Origin: Oscheius dolichura
Lineage: Eukaryota; Nematoda; Chromadorea; Rhabditida; Rhabditidae
Assembly (NCBI GenBank): GCA_932521035.1
Contig: OW051496.1
Span: forward strand, 1,550,001-1,614,000
Reading direction: 5' to 3'
DNA length: 64,000 nucleotides
The notes beneath the pieces were generated by a model. It searched no databases and was not told the origin of the DNA. It was given only the letters and a program-made list of their open reading frames with translations. The position numbers and the translations under genes were made by a program. Positions 19,895 through 31,205 of this stretch are shown here, in pieces (position 1 is the stretch's first letter; each line of letters starts with the position of its first letter).

Positions 19895-21207
19895 CACCGT
19901 ATTGCGACCAACTTGAGCCATTTTTCTACTTATCAAGGGATTTTTCTAGGGTTCCTCCTCTCTTTGTCCTATGTTCGCAGGTTGTCTTTATATTTCTACT
20001 TTGAAAATTGGTATTGTTGATGATTATGGTGAATAAAGTTTGGATTTTTTCGACTATGAGAGAAAATATCCGCTTGTACGTGAAATACCGTGTGTAAATG
20101 AGGTTCTATAGCGCAAAAATCACATAAAATCGACGTGATTACGGCCAATTCTTCTTCTGATGTTTTATGACTAATTTACGAGGCGTTTTTCTACAAGGGA
20201 AGTATGGACCCGTCCAGTGGCCAACTCTGCTTATGATAAACAGAAATAGAAGGAGTTTTATATGGGAAAGAGCTTATATTTCCCCAATACCTAAATTTTA
20301 ACGGAGCCACTCAATTATAACAAAAAAAGTCGTCTTTTAGGACGGGGGATCGCGTTCGTTCTGGCACATTCAATATCCTAGAAAAGACCGTCCCTTAATT
20401 GGCAATAATAACGACCTTTCATTGAATAGACCTGGCGAGAGGCCGCTTTTTATCGTCCCTCAGACAGTGACAACAGCTCTAGAGACATATGCGAATAATT
20501 TTCCTTTGTCGTAGCCGCGTCTCCCGCGTCGGGTAAGTTACATCCTTCCTATAGAACTTTTTGGTTCTCGAGCTTAACTTTCTTCCCCGTTATCTTTTTA
20601 AAGAATTTGTTAACTTACCTGTAAACCCGTTTTAGCTATCGTATTCTTGAAGGACGTACTGGAAATTCTTGCCCGGAAAGAACAAAAATAATTTATTTCG
20701 TTCGGGCAATAAACGTTTTTTGAAAGCTTGCGGCAAAAGAATGGGGAAAATTACATTTTGGCTAAAAAATTCTCATTTATGTGTCACTTTCACGGATTTT
20801 GCCTTATAGAATTTTACCAAAAAAAATAGAATGCCATCTTTTCGGGACCTCATGTCACACGTGGATCAAATTTTTCGTGAATTTTGATTTCTCTCGTTCT
20901 TTTCTTCTCCGTGTCGGGTAGGTCTCGTAGAGACAAGTGTACGGTATCCCTATTTTTTGGAAAAAGACTATATTGGGTCAATTTTGGTCTGCTCAATTTT
21001 TGATCAGGTGGAAACGGTAATACTGTACTTTTTAAACAGCTTCCCGTGAGTTGTTTGTCTCGTTTCAGGTTCCGCTGTCTCTGTCCCACACTCTTACAAA
21101 AAGCGCCCTCGAAGATCAATAACAGTTTCTCCACAAAGACGATTTGAAAACCATTCTGTCCTGATCGTATTTCTATCCTTTCTCTGCTGCTGAATTAAAC
21201 TTTTCAG
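19895..21207. other. Intergenic, no supported gene
   Basis: No splice-bounded coding region seen. A minus-strand open frame at 20850-21134 has no recognisable domain. TTTTCAG directly before ATG 21208 is the trans-splice-like acceptor of the next gene. Confidence 0.4.
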
Positions 21208-21940
21208 ATGAATTTACTTGCTCCCCCTGGCTCCAGCAATTCAAACGAAGAGAATCGAAGAGGTATCCTGTTTAAATTGTTCTATTTATTTTTCTATTAC
21301 ATAGCCGTTTTTATCCCATGCCGTGTATATGGTTTCCCACTCAATCTTCAACACAAATCGAATGAGTTTATACTCGGATACCCGTTGTGCCAAGAGGCCA
21401 CACCGTATCGTCCTCCTCCTAACGGCAAAAGGTACGTTTTTTATGATTATTTTTTATCCAAGAGTACTGTAAACCGTTTAGATATGTTTCTTATGCATGT
21501 CATCGGCTTCTTATATGCGAGATCGATGCCGTTAGAATTAGATGTTCTAGGATCACCTGTCTGCTTATACTCCGTTATCGTAAGAAAATATCGTTTATAC
21601 GTGTACAATAACCGGGCAATTTGACAGTCAGCCTTGTAAAAATGAGAGGAAACTATGAATAAGAGACTTTGTCCGGCTACTGTACATCAGAGCTAAGATT
21701 TTTTACCCTTTTTACCCTAAAATGCTGGTGCCTGAACAATGAAAAACAACCCTACCATAACCTGCCCTCACCTTTCTTCCGGCATCGCCCAAGATTGCTT
21801 CGTTTACTATTGTTATCCTGGTATTTTCATTATTTTCCTCCAATTTCCCCATTGTAGCCATTCGTCCAAATTCAGTTTCACCAGTAGTTCTCCTGACTTC
21901 TGAGGATCATCTCCTTCTCCCTGCATTTATCTATTTGTAA
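21208..21940 (+). pseudogene. Degenerate TMEM55/PIP4P paralogue
   Basis: TTTTCAG|ATG marks the start. Exons 21208-21262, 21305-21431 and 21482-~21585 match the family in the same phases; the second exon is 127 nt, exactly as in the neighbour. It reads IPCRVYG ... GYPLCQEATPYRPPPNGKR|YVSYACHRLLIC ... RIRCSRITC. Key zinc ligands are lost: CKIC has become CRVY, and KCYSC has become GYPLC. A later piece (QLRFFTLFTLKCWC) corresponds to the last ribbon, but the CxxC before it is absent and the frame shifts before a membrane helix (IASFTIVILVFSLF) ending at 21940. I infer a tandem duplicate in decay. Confidence 0.65.
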
Positions 21941-22842
21941 TTCATAGGGTGTTCAAAATACACGGTTTTTGTACTTCTGAAATTGTATAAAATTATTCGA
22001 TTACTAGATGATAACAGCAGAGAATGTTTCCCCAAATGGCTTATATTTTTGTTGTTTCTTCCTGAATAAATTTAGTTTGATTTTGCAGCGTCTTCGCGTC
22101 TTCAAGACTACTTTCCAGAATATTGCCTTCCAAGGCACAGATCTTGTTTTAGCCGCCTGCATTTCCGTAAAAAAAACTGGAAGCCATCAAGGAAAAGGTA
22201 CAGTTCGGGTCGTTTCTGGCCGTCATAGGGCCCGTTAATTCTCTTGAGGAACAACTGGAAGAGAGAGTTGTAGCAGAAATAAAAGATATGGGCCCAAATA
22301 CTGTAAATTCCTGTTTATATAGGCGGAAAACGTGGAAGATGTCGCTGCTACAGCCATTTCCTGTGTACTGTACCATTTTAAGGAAAAAAAGATTCCCGTA
22401 GTCTTCCAGGAAGGCCCACAACCAATCTTGCTCCCATTTAGACAAATACCGTACGTTTGTGAAGTAATGTTTAACCCTTCTTGGCTTTCCTCCGACTTCC
22501 ATTAGCAGAGAAAATCACTCTCTTCATAATAATGCAGCGGAGTGATAACCAGTACAATTATACTGGTTTGCGCAGTATATAGAGAGGCTGGAGGGGGGTT
22601 TTTACGCTGTTAATGACAACGTTATCACATAACTGATCCAATCTTCCTTGTTCTTTCTGTTTTGATCAAATTTCGTAGTTTTATTCCTTCTTCTCTTCTT
22701 CTGGAAAAGAGGGCCAGTATTTTAAAACGTAAAACGGATAAATATTAGAAAATACAGTAGCCTGGACTGTTTTAATGAGAGATTGTAGCATTCCCCTAGT
22801 TTTATGACTCAATTTTGTAGCTTTTCCTCATTTTAGGAGCGC
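21941..22842. other. Intergenic; possible exon-like pieces 22090-22370
   Basis: A plus-strand stretch after a TCATAG acceptor (about 22228-22400) reads VNSLEEQLEERVVAEIKDMG before a stop. It looks coding in composition but cannot be tied to a start or a family. The overlapping minus-strand ORF at 22149-22502 has no domain. Confidence 0.25.
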
Positions 22843-24933
22843 ATGCTGGATTCTGATGTTGTTTCACCACAACAATTGAAAATCTACCGGCTTGTTGCCT
22901 ATTCAGCCGTCACATTCAGTGTAATAGCCGTTTTCGCCGTTTGTCTCTCGCTTCCTCTTCTCTATACCTATGTTTCAAATGTGAAAAACTCAATTTCTTC
23001 CGAATTAACCTTTTGTCAGGTAAGAATATCTGTAAGCCTTGAATTTTTCATTCAGAATGCGGCAAAAGATATTTGGAAAGACGTGCAGAATATGGAAATT
23101 CCTCCGATGAACGGAACAGGCCGCAAAATTCGACAAGCAGCCGGGAATTCGAAATATGAAACGCAAGCTACTTTACCGGTAGGTTACGTTCGGCTTCAAG
23201 GCTACAACTTCTGGAAGGGAAGCTGACAGTCACAACAAGCAACGGTACTGTGCTTGTTGGTATTTGATGCTAACTTTGATTTCTTATTTTCTAACAACTA
23301 ACAAGAAACTGAAAGACGAACGGCAGATAGCCGGAAAAACGCGTACCAATGTACAAAAAAACAACAAATTCAAAGGAAATCCATCTTTATTTTCCTTTTG
23401 ATGGAAATTTATTGAGATACAATATGAAGGGACTATTATCTTCGAACTGCATTGTGGAGAGTTGTTCCATTTCCTCGAAGAAGCGAGTAAACGAGAGTTT
23501 CTTCGAGGTGACGAGTAGAGTTGTCCTCCAGTAGGTGATGAGTAGAGAAGGATAGGTTCTAGTTGTGGTGAGTAGAGTCGTCCTCCAGCTGGATTCCTTC
23601 TCCAAATGGCGGCGCCCGTCCAGTCCAGGCAAAAGTCGATCCATTCTTCAGTAGTAGAGAAGAGAGGAGAAGCAGCCGTCCAGTGGGAGAAGCGAACCAG
23701 AACTGACTTCTATTCTGGCCAGGAATCTTACGTCGACTTGACCCCAACTGTTTGCGTCGTTTTGACAGATTTTGACTGGCATTGGCGGTCGTTTCAAACA
23801 ATAGCAACCCTTTAGGGACTAAAAGAGCTGTTCATTTTGTACCGTCAATTTTGTATAGTTATCGCTTCCTTCCAGGGGTTTGGACCTTGAAACTATGGGA
23901 AATTTTCCGATTTCTGGTGACAAAATAACCTCAAAAACCGATATTTGGGAAGCTGAACTCTTTTCAGCCCAATAATGTCGCCCAGTATCCTCAAGAGTAT
24001 GAAAGAGATCCTCCACCTCCTCCCTCGCAAGCAGTTCCCCCTCCCGCTTATCCTCAAAATGTCCCCGCACCCCCCTATCCGCAAGGAGGCGGCGGGGGTG
24101 GAACCAGTTGTGACGAGTGCTGCATACCAGGACCACGAGGAACCAAAGGAGAGCCTGGGATCCCTGGTCGCCATGGTAAGATTAGTGTTCCTTTAATAAA
24201 ATTGAACAAAACTTTGAGGCAAGCCGGGTGCCCCGGGTCTTCCTGGACATCCAGGGAAACCGCCTCAACAGCCATGTGATCCCATAACCCCGCCGCCTTG
24301 CAAGCCTTGCCCTCCTGGTATTCTGATCTTCTTTGAATAATAACTCTCATCGTTTCAGGGCCACCGGGCAAACCGGGAAACCAAGGCCTACCTGGCCAGC
24401 CTGGAGCTCAAGGACCGCCAGGATTACCCGGAGATGACGGACTTCCTGGCAGTCCAGGTAAGGCGGAACCGGTACCCTCTAGAAGTGGTTATTTAGGTGA
24501 GCCTGGCGAGCCCGGACCCCCTGGAATGTCCGGCAGACCGGGAGCCGATGGCCCTCCAGGACAATCGGCACCAAAAGAACCACCTCGTCCCGGCCCCGAA
24601 GGACCCGCTGGAACTCCAGGTCCACCAGGTGGCTACCGTACTCTTCCGTTTCTCCATCAGTCAATTTCAGGTGCCCCAGGAGAGCCAGGCGATCCCGGAG
24701 GACCAGGAATTCCTGGAGAGCCGGGACCGAAAGGTAGTTAAAACCGATAAAACTAGAGAGTTGTTAAAGGCGCCCCTGGGCAGCCAGGCCACCCGGGAGC
24801 TGACGGACATCCTGGAGAGCAAGGGCCGCCAGGGCCACCAGGGATGGCAGGAGGCCGCGGGATTTGTCCAAAATACTGCGCCATCGACGGAGGAGTATTT
24901 TTTGAAGACGGAACACGGCGACGGAAGCGATAA
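22843..24933 (+). CDS. Nematode cuticle collagen (354 aa)
   Basis: The ATG lies just after a CATTTTAG acceptor (trans-splice-like). Eight exons (22843-23019, 23056-23178, 23968-24175, 24219-24317, 24359-24457, 24497-24628, 24671-24733, 24770-24933) total 1065 nt in frame. Residues ~15-45 are the membrane-like part of the nematode cuticle collagen N-terminal domain. An RKIR site near residue 83 fits subtilisin-type processing. A proline-rich linker and CDECC lead into interrupted Gly-X-Y blocks. The C-terminus reads [20 protein letters not shown], typical of a cuticle collagen group. Every later intron splits a glycine codon in phase 1, so exons are Gly-X-Y cassettes. Intron 2 (789 nt) carries one arm of a large inverted repeat whose other arm lies just 3' of the gene. 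Confidence 0.93.
23300..23745 (-). repeat. Inverted-repeat arm inside collagen intron 2
   Basis: Reverse-complement copy of 25008-25450, sharing the ACGCGTACCAATGTAC, TTGAAGGGACTATTATC and ACTGGACGG..GCGCCGCC blocks. Long open frames across it are shared by all copies, but it has no recognisable domain. Confidence 0.85.
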
Positions 24934-25007
24934 CTGTACAAAATGAAGAGTTCTTTTACTCCCCAAAAGATTCTTCTTTCCAAAATTTCCGCCATTGCTG
25001 GTCAAAA

Positions 25008-25450
25008 TCTTCCTGTCGAGAATAGAAGTCAGCTGTGGTTCGCTTCTCCCACTGGACGGCTGCTTCCCCTCTCTTTTCTACTACCGAAGAATGGATCGAC
25101 TTTTGCCTGGACTGGACGGGCGCCGCCACTTGGAGAAGGAGCCCAACTGGAGGACAACTCTACTCACCACCACTACAACCTATCTTTCTCTACTCATCAC
25201 CTACTGGAGGACTACTCTACTCGCTTCGACTCGCCGCTCACTAACACCTCGAAGAAACTCTCGTTTACTCGCTTCTTCGAGGAAATGGAACAACTCTCCA
25301 CAATACAGTTCGAAGATAATAGTCCCTTCGTATTGTATCTCAATAAATTTCCATCAAAAGGAAAATAAAGATGGATTTCCTTTAATTTGTTGTTTTTTGG
25401 TACATTGGTACGCGTTTTTCCGGCCATCTGCCGTTCGTCTTGCCTTCTTT
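25008..25450 (+). repeat. Inverted-repeat arm 3' of the collagen gene
   Basis: Inverted partner of 23300-23745 at high identity. A partial third copy in the same orientation lies at 28608-28770, next to a collagen exon fragment. The three overlapping ORFs here also appear in the repeat copies and are not genes. Confidence 0.85.
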
Positions 25451-26244
25451 TATTAGTTGTTACAGATAACGAATCAATACTAATACAAGGAGACAAACAA
25501 GTCATAGTATTGTTGCTTTCTGTGGCTCTCACCGACTTTTCCAGAAGTTCAACAAAGCAAAACATTCGAGATTCGCTTTTTTCCCTTTTCCGACAAAATT
25601 CCCGTCCGTTTTTGTAATATTCTTCGCTTTCCGAACTTTTCGCTTTCCAAATTCAGAGATCCCATTTCCACTTCTTTTCTCTATCCGGTGGCCGCTTCTT
25701 CCTTCACAAAAAGGTTGTTTTCTTCTCTTTTTTTTCCGAAGTTTCACTCCAAAACGAACAGTTTTAGTTCACAAATTGAATGCTCTTTACTTTATAAAAC
25801 GAAGTCTTGTTTTCTAATAGTTGTCTACCATCAAATTTGTTTCATTGTTCTTCTGCTCTTTTTGTTCATTTTCAGGGAGACGCTGCTTCGGGTTTGTGTT
25901 GGAGAGATGGAAATGGTTTTGGGATGCAAATGGCCGCGCCAGTTACAAGAAAGGATACATGTTTTTCAGAATAAAAGTTTTGTACAATTTCTGTAACACA
26001 ACAAATATAGAAAAAATCGACCAATTTCTTCGAAGAATGACGTCTTTCATGGGTCTTCGTTGCGCGGTCCTGCTGGCAACTGGTTTTATGTGACAAACTC
26101 AATTGAAGCTTCAAAACATTTGAAAAATTCCTGGTATCTTTCTTGGCGCAAAAGGTATAAACTAACGACAAATGAACATAGAATAAGGATATAAGACAAG
26201 CACGAGAGAAAAAGTAACACGAAAGGTGACGTATCTCGTTTATT
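25451..26244. other. Intergenic, no supported gene
   Basis: T-rich and C-rich sequence with short unsupported frames on both strands. The 3' end of the minus-strand gene begins at 26245, and its AATAAA overlaps the stop region (26239-26244). Confidence 0.4.
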
Positions 26245-27095
26245 CTAAAGGAAAACTCCGAGATAGACCACGATGCAGGCACAAATGATGGTGGGGCTCA
26301 CCGAGGAGTTCTTCTCATTGCCGTCGTTGTCGTACGCGTTGCTCGGGCCATTCTCGCCGTGGGTTCCCTGATCGCTGCTGCCTTCCATACAACAACCTCT
26401 GTCGTAGGTTGCACTCACATTCCCCAGTGTGATACTTTTGGAAGGGAAGTCTATGCACTCTTCGGGGGCTATTCCCTGAAAACCCGTTTCATTATTGAAG
26501 CAAAGAATGGTTGCAATCCCAAAAGTTCGTTTTGTAATAAAGAGGTTCTGCTTTTTATATAAAAGTCAAATCACTGTTATCAGTGTTCTTTGGGTGCATC
26601 TTTTGATGAGAACTCAAAAAAGGTACTTAGAAGTACCTTGGGAATTCACCCACCCGGAATTTTTGTTGACGCTATGGGCCTGCCATCCGCCTAATGGGAG
26701 TAAGAATATGTTGAAAAAAAGGAATGGAAAAAAAACTAAAATTTTCCCTTACCTGGCCGACACAGCCATTTACCTCATCACATCTGTAGGTCGTTATACC
26801 AGATTGGTGAGAAATTTTGCCATTGGACAAGGTTAGCACCCCGATCGTTCTATAAAACATTTGTTTTGTTCTCATAGGGAATTTGGAAGCTAACTTTGCA
26901 CAATATTTGATTTCCTTGCTACAAATAACCTTCTTCGGAGTGGGAAGATCGAGAAGGGGTTTATCCAAAGTTGCTGAAACATACAAATTACCAGCAAAAT
27001 ATAGTTATCTCACATCCATCAAGACACTGCAAACCCGCCGAAATGGGGAGGAAGATGAGAAGGTAAACAGCCGCCAGGTGAGCGATCATGATCAT
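26245..27095 (-). CDS. Small secreted Cys-rich protein, Ly6-like, probable GPI anchor (177 aa)
   Basis: Three exons (27095-27014, 26973-26753, 26475-26245) sum to 534 nt in frame. The signal peptide (HLAAVYLLIFLPISAG) is followed directly by LQC, the usual Ly6-type start. Further cysteines occur in ICSKEIKYC, YRCDEVNGC, PEEC and a late CC pair (DRGCCMEGSSDQ). A spacer rich in Gly, Asn and Asp leads to a hydrophobic tail (TIICACIVVYLGVFL), fitting a GPI-anchor signal. TAG is followed at once by AATAAA. A TATA-like motif (TATATAAGGG) lies ~30 nt upstream of the ATG. The overall layout is the same as the gene at 16055-17087, in the opposite orientation. Confidence 0.75.
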
Positions 27096-27121
27096 GATAT
27101 GGCTCCCAACTGCCTGTTCTG

Positions 27122-27132
27122 CCCTTATATAG
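27122..27132 (-). promoter_or_regulatory. TATA-like element of the 26245-27095 gene
   Basis: CTATATAAGGG on the minus strand lies about 30 nt upstream of the first ATG. Confidence 0.5.
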
Positions 27133-27867
27133 CAAATTTTTAATCCTTTTCTTCATAATCAGCTAATCTTTTTCGAATTTTATAATCTGTTTCGTTTTAT
27201 TTCAAAGTTACAGCTGTTGCATAGAAGTTTTACCTAGCGGAAAATCCGATCGCCGATCATTTATTCCGGAACAATTTATAATGTGGCCACTGACTTTCCC
27301 AAAAAAGGGGGTTCAGTATAGTCCAAAATCGAGATCGGATTGTTATTGAGGGGAGCAATTAGAGAAGAGAAGAAATTTCTCAGATTTTACAGAAGAACGG
27401 GGCAACTTCTGGTCATCAGTTGCTGGGCCCGCTTTACTGTTGTCAGACGGCAAGAGAAACACGAAACTTCATTTTTTGTAAGCGACTCATTTTCAGCTTC
27501 GCCGGCACTAAATGTTTTAAAAAATGGCAATGATGATCCAGGGATGTCAAGGGTTTCATAAGGTTGAGAAAATGCATTTATGAACTTGAGAACCTGGACT
27601 GCTAGGCTTCACTTGAAATTAGAATGATACGTCATGGAAACCTGCTATACACAGTCATATCTGAAATAATCGGAGAAGCTGGGGAACAGAGAATCAATAG
27701 ACGAAACACCTTTTCGAAACAACGAAACATTTTCAACCCCTTTCCAAAACTATGCAAGCCGAATCAAGACGATCGATTCCTCAAAAAGGCACCGACAAAT
27801 AGGATTGTCAACGGACCCGGTCGACAACTCTACCGATGAAAAAATAATACTTCTAGGGCAAAAGAAG
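27133..27867. other. Intergenic, no supported gene
   Basis: Short plus-strand frames only, without splice context or domain. Confidence 0.35.
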
Positions 27868-28110
27868 ATTTATTCGACTTTCAGAAGGCCCATTTAATTG
27901 GTCGGACAGACCGAGTAGCAGCGCACAGGGAGAGCCACAGGGAGAGGAATAGGAATCGCTCCAGGGACAGGAGACGGGTGCTCTTGACAGCCGGAGACTG
28001 GGAACAGTACTTGACACAGCCGTCATTACGCACAAAAGGTCCAGGTGCCGGATTTCCAAATCGGGCTGAAACTCAGGTGGCGCACAAAGTATTGGCTTTT
28101 GTTTCCCCTG
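27868..28110 (-). CDS. Possible 3' exon of a secreted Cys-containing protein
   Basis: After a TTTCAG acceptor near 28070 (minus), one frame reads ARFGNPAPGPFVRNDGCVKYC and continues to a hydrophobic C-terminal run (RFLFLSLWLSLCAA) before the stop. The ending resembles the GPI-like tails of the two secreted genes nearby. No start exon was found, so this may be a fragment. Confidence 0.3.
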
Positions 28111-28472
28111 CAGCCCGTTTATCATTTCCGGTGATCTTTTTTTTATAAAGTAGACCCGGGCTAGCCGCCAAAAACAAGATCATTGAAAATGGTAAACGGG
28201 CTGCAGAGAACAAGCCAAATTAAACGTACATTGTGGACTTCCCTTTATCTTTATGGTGTAGATCACCATAGGCAGGTACTGAAAACATCAGGGTTATTGG
28301 GGAAGACAGACACACCAGGAGAAGCAGTAGACGCATCTCGATTGATAGAGAGCCCGTCAGGAGACGGCTTATCAAGAGATGGAGCGTGGCAGGGATTCGT
28401 AAGTCTGTGGGAAACCGACTCAGACGACTGGAACAGACTCCAAAGAGGGGTTGAAAATCGGGGACCCTAAAA

Positions 28473-28540
28473 AGGCGAGCCAGGCGATTCCAGGGCCAGG
28501 AATTCCTGAAGAACCTGGGCCGAAAGGTAGTTTAAACAAG
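28473..28540 (+). pseudogene. Fragment of a collagen exon
   Basis: Matches collagen exon 24671-24733 and the start of the next intron (GAGCCAGGCGATtCC..CCGAAAGGTAGTT), but is frame-broken. It is followed by a partial copy of the repeat at 25008-25450. The order collagen exon then repeat matches the intact locus, so it is a truncated duplicate. Confidence 0.75.
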
Positions 28541-28607
28541 GGTCTTGCCGATCAAAAGCTGTCATAACGACCCAAAAAGGTCGGGGTCAAGTTGACGTAA
28601 GATTCAT

Positions 28608-28770
28608 ATCCAGAATAGAAGTCAGTTCCGGTTCGCTTCTCCAACTGGACGGCTGCTTCCCCTCTCTTCTCTACTACTGAAGAATGGCTTGACTTTTTCC
28701 TGGACTGGACGGACGCCGCCACTTGGAAAAGGAACTCAGCTGGAGGACGACTCTACTCGCTACAATTCGC
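28608..28770 (+). repeat. Partial third copy of the collagen-flanking repeat
   Basis: Shares CAGAATAGAAGTCAG, GGACGGCTGCTTCCCCTCTC and CTGGACTGGACGG with 25020-25140, then diverges. Confidence 0.75.
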
Positions 28771-28936
28771 TACACGAGATCACTATCATCCCTTCGTTAC
28801 CAAAGTAACTTGATGGGCTAATTCAGAAGAAAATTAAAGATTTATTTTCTTGTGCACAGTATTTGTTCTTGTTATTTTCTCGTATTGCTTTAATTTCTTG
28901 CCACCATGTTGTTATGGTCGCGTACAAGAATTGTGA

Positions 28937-29132
28937 TGAGAACCAAACATTTTTGAGATGAGAAATTGAAAGGAAAAGAATAACTGTTGGCAATAAGAGT
29001 CCTTCAGTGGCGCCAAAGTGGATGCTTATCCTTTGAAAATACCGTGGAAAATGAGAAACTTTGCAGTCAATAAAACTCCGAGCTTAAAGTTTTAAGAAAA
29101 AAAAGAGAGCCTGCTGGTTTCCGTGCTGATAA
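28937..29132 (+). repeat. ~200-bp dispersed repeat, copy 1
   Basis: Near-identical to 43806-44013 in the same orientation (GAACCAAACATTTTTGAGAT ... GAGCCTGCTGGTTTCC). The second copy has an expanded GA run. No coding signal. Confidence 0.85.
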
Positions 29133-29344
29133 GATAACCACTTTAGGGCAATAAAATGAGTCTGTGCACAATTTCTGGGATTATCAAGAAGCTGATTAGA
29201 AGAGGCTCGTACTATTTTTTGAGGAGCTTGCTGTCCGTTCGCGCGAAGCCGAGTATCTGATACGGAGTCACATATGCTGCATATGATCTGCAATTATAAA
29301 TACCGTATTGAGACTAGAAACGTTTCACGCTCTTTCAAATTTAC

Positions 29345-29640
29345 CCGTCTTCTTTCCGTTCACCATTTCCGAAATTAATTTGTCCCTTTGCTCCGAGAAA
29401 GCGACATTCGAAATCTTTTGACCAATATTGTGAACTTGATAAGAAAATCGAAGTGCCCGACACCCTTGCTTTGGCTGGGAATGTTTCAGGCGATCTCAAA
29501 TTTCGCCACTTTTTCCCTCTTCCCGTTTCTAAAGTCAGTTTGGCTCTTTTCCTCCAGAAAAAGCGACGATGCGGTCTGACCAATCTTGTCAACTCGACAC
29601 GAAAAGTGACGCGTCGGACTGGTCAAGTCGTACATGGCCG
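29345..29640. repeat. Diverged tandem duplication, ~175-bp unit
   Basis: Two units each contain a CCGTTTC..TTTGTCCCT/TTTGGCTCT block, then GAGAAAGCGAC or AGAAAAAGCGAC, then a GACCAAT..TTGT..AACT block. Overlapping frames on both strands look like by-products of the repeat. Confidence 0.5.
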
Positions 29641-31205
29641 AAAGCCGGTCCGGTTGACTTTTTCCCCGTTTGGGAGCAATGTCGCATCGGTTATCCAGAA
29701 CTATTTATTGCATTCACAATGATAGGCGGGTATAACAGTTCACAGAAAATTCATATGACTGGATAGTCTCGTGCAGTGCACTCTCTGCAAAAAATTAGCT
29801 AAAATAAACTTCCAAATGAAGGAAATAATGGGATTCAAAGAATAATTTTAAAAAATGCAAGAATGAAGTTGACTTATTGGAGACTCGAACTTGGGCAGAA
29901 AAAAGACAAAAGATTTGTATATTTTTAAGGCGCGGTACTTATTTTGTTGTTGAGATAATTTCTGTTCGCTGACAGTTTCCAAATCGTTTCCCCAATATTT
30001 TCCCAAAGATATTTCTCTCCCCTCTTCAGTATTTTCCGCTCCTCTATCTACTCCATCACCGGAAAATGCTGCCGATTGTTTCAGCCCAGTAATAAAATAA
30101 TCTCTTTTAGCTTTGTATTCAGTAACAATTGATGAATCAGGTATGCCTATTCTGTAATTTTTGCTTGTTTAACCTTTTATTTATATCCGTCAACCATTAT
30201 CGACAGCTAATTTGCTACAGTTCTCTGTTACCCTTCCGGGGTTTATTGAATGTTTTCATTCCGCTACTTATTTATTTACTACGGGCATCAAAATTCAATC
30301 AAATGACCCTCCTTGGGAAACGAATGCTTCATTTTGTCTTTATCCTCCCATCGGAGGCAGATAATCGAAAAGATAGCAAAGTGCAACTTCCTATGGACAA
30401 AAAAGCAGAATAAATACGGAGAACAAAAGAATTTGATTTAAATTTCGACTGTTTGCTGACATTCTATAGAGCCACAGTTAGACAGCTGCGATCTAATGAG
30501 AATAACGAAGAAACAACTGAAATGATTTATTTTCAGCTGAAAAGCACGTTTTCTCCTACAAGTACCGCCACAGTTAGACAGCCTCCAGTTTTTTTAATGG
30601 CATAAAAAAGAAAAGCCGCGTAAATTAACTGAATTGGCAGTGCTTTCAATGAAAAAAGAGTGGATAAAGTAAGCAGGACGAAACAATTTGAATGTATTTT
30701 CCATTCCGACTGTTTCTTGACAATTTAAATAATCTCCAGATCCGCCAGCAGCCGGCTCTCGGAGCCTAAATATTCCATTTCTACAACAGTTATCCATTAT
30801 TCCTTGAAAATTGAAAATAAAGTCCACCCTTCTTTGATATTTCTTATTTCACCATGTAGTTTTGTTTTCAACTCCAGAAAAAGAGTTGCTCATTGTCTTT
30901 TACAGCTAACCACTTCCCAGGTCCATCTGCTCTGCCTGCTTCTTATCAGTTCTGATCAGTTTGGGCTGTTGGCGTTGAGACGACCACTCTTTCGCTCAAA
31001 TCTCTTTCTTAAAATTATTAGCTAACTGTAATAGTCTGCATTCTTGGATCCGGAAAAGATATACCGTAATCTTTTTGCCTTGAAACTATTGAAGCATCCA
31101 GTCTTATTATTAGCACTTATTCTTTTTTACTCAATTTCAGTGAAAGCTTCTGTTTTGCTTTTAGAGATTTGTTTCACCCTCCTTGACCATTAGAACCGCC
31201 TCTCT
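29641..31205. other. Intergenic, no supported gene
   Basis: Contains GCCACAGTTAGACAGC twice (30471 and 30570). The several 60-95 codon frames lack domains. A TTTCAG near 31140 may belong to the 5' side of the next gene. Confidence 0.35.

Noticed and set aside
24943-25565. Three overlapping 100-150 codon frames 3' of the collagen
   Set aside because: The same frames occur in all copies of the inverted repeat and have no domain; non-coding repeat.
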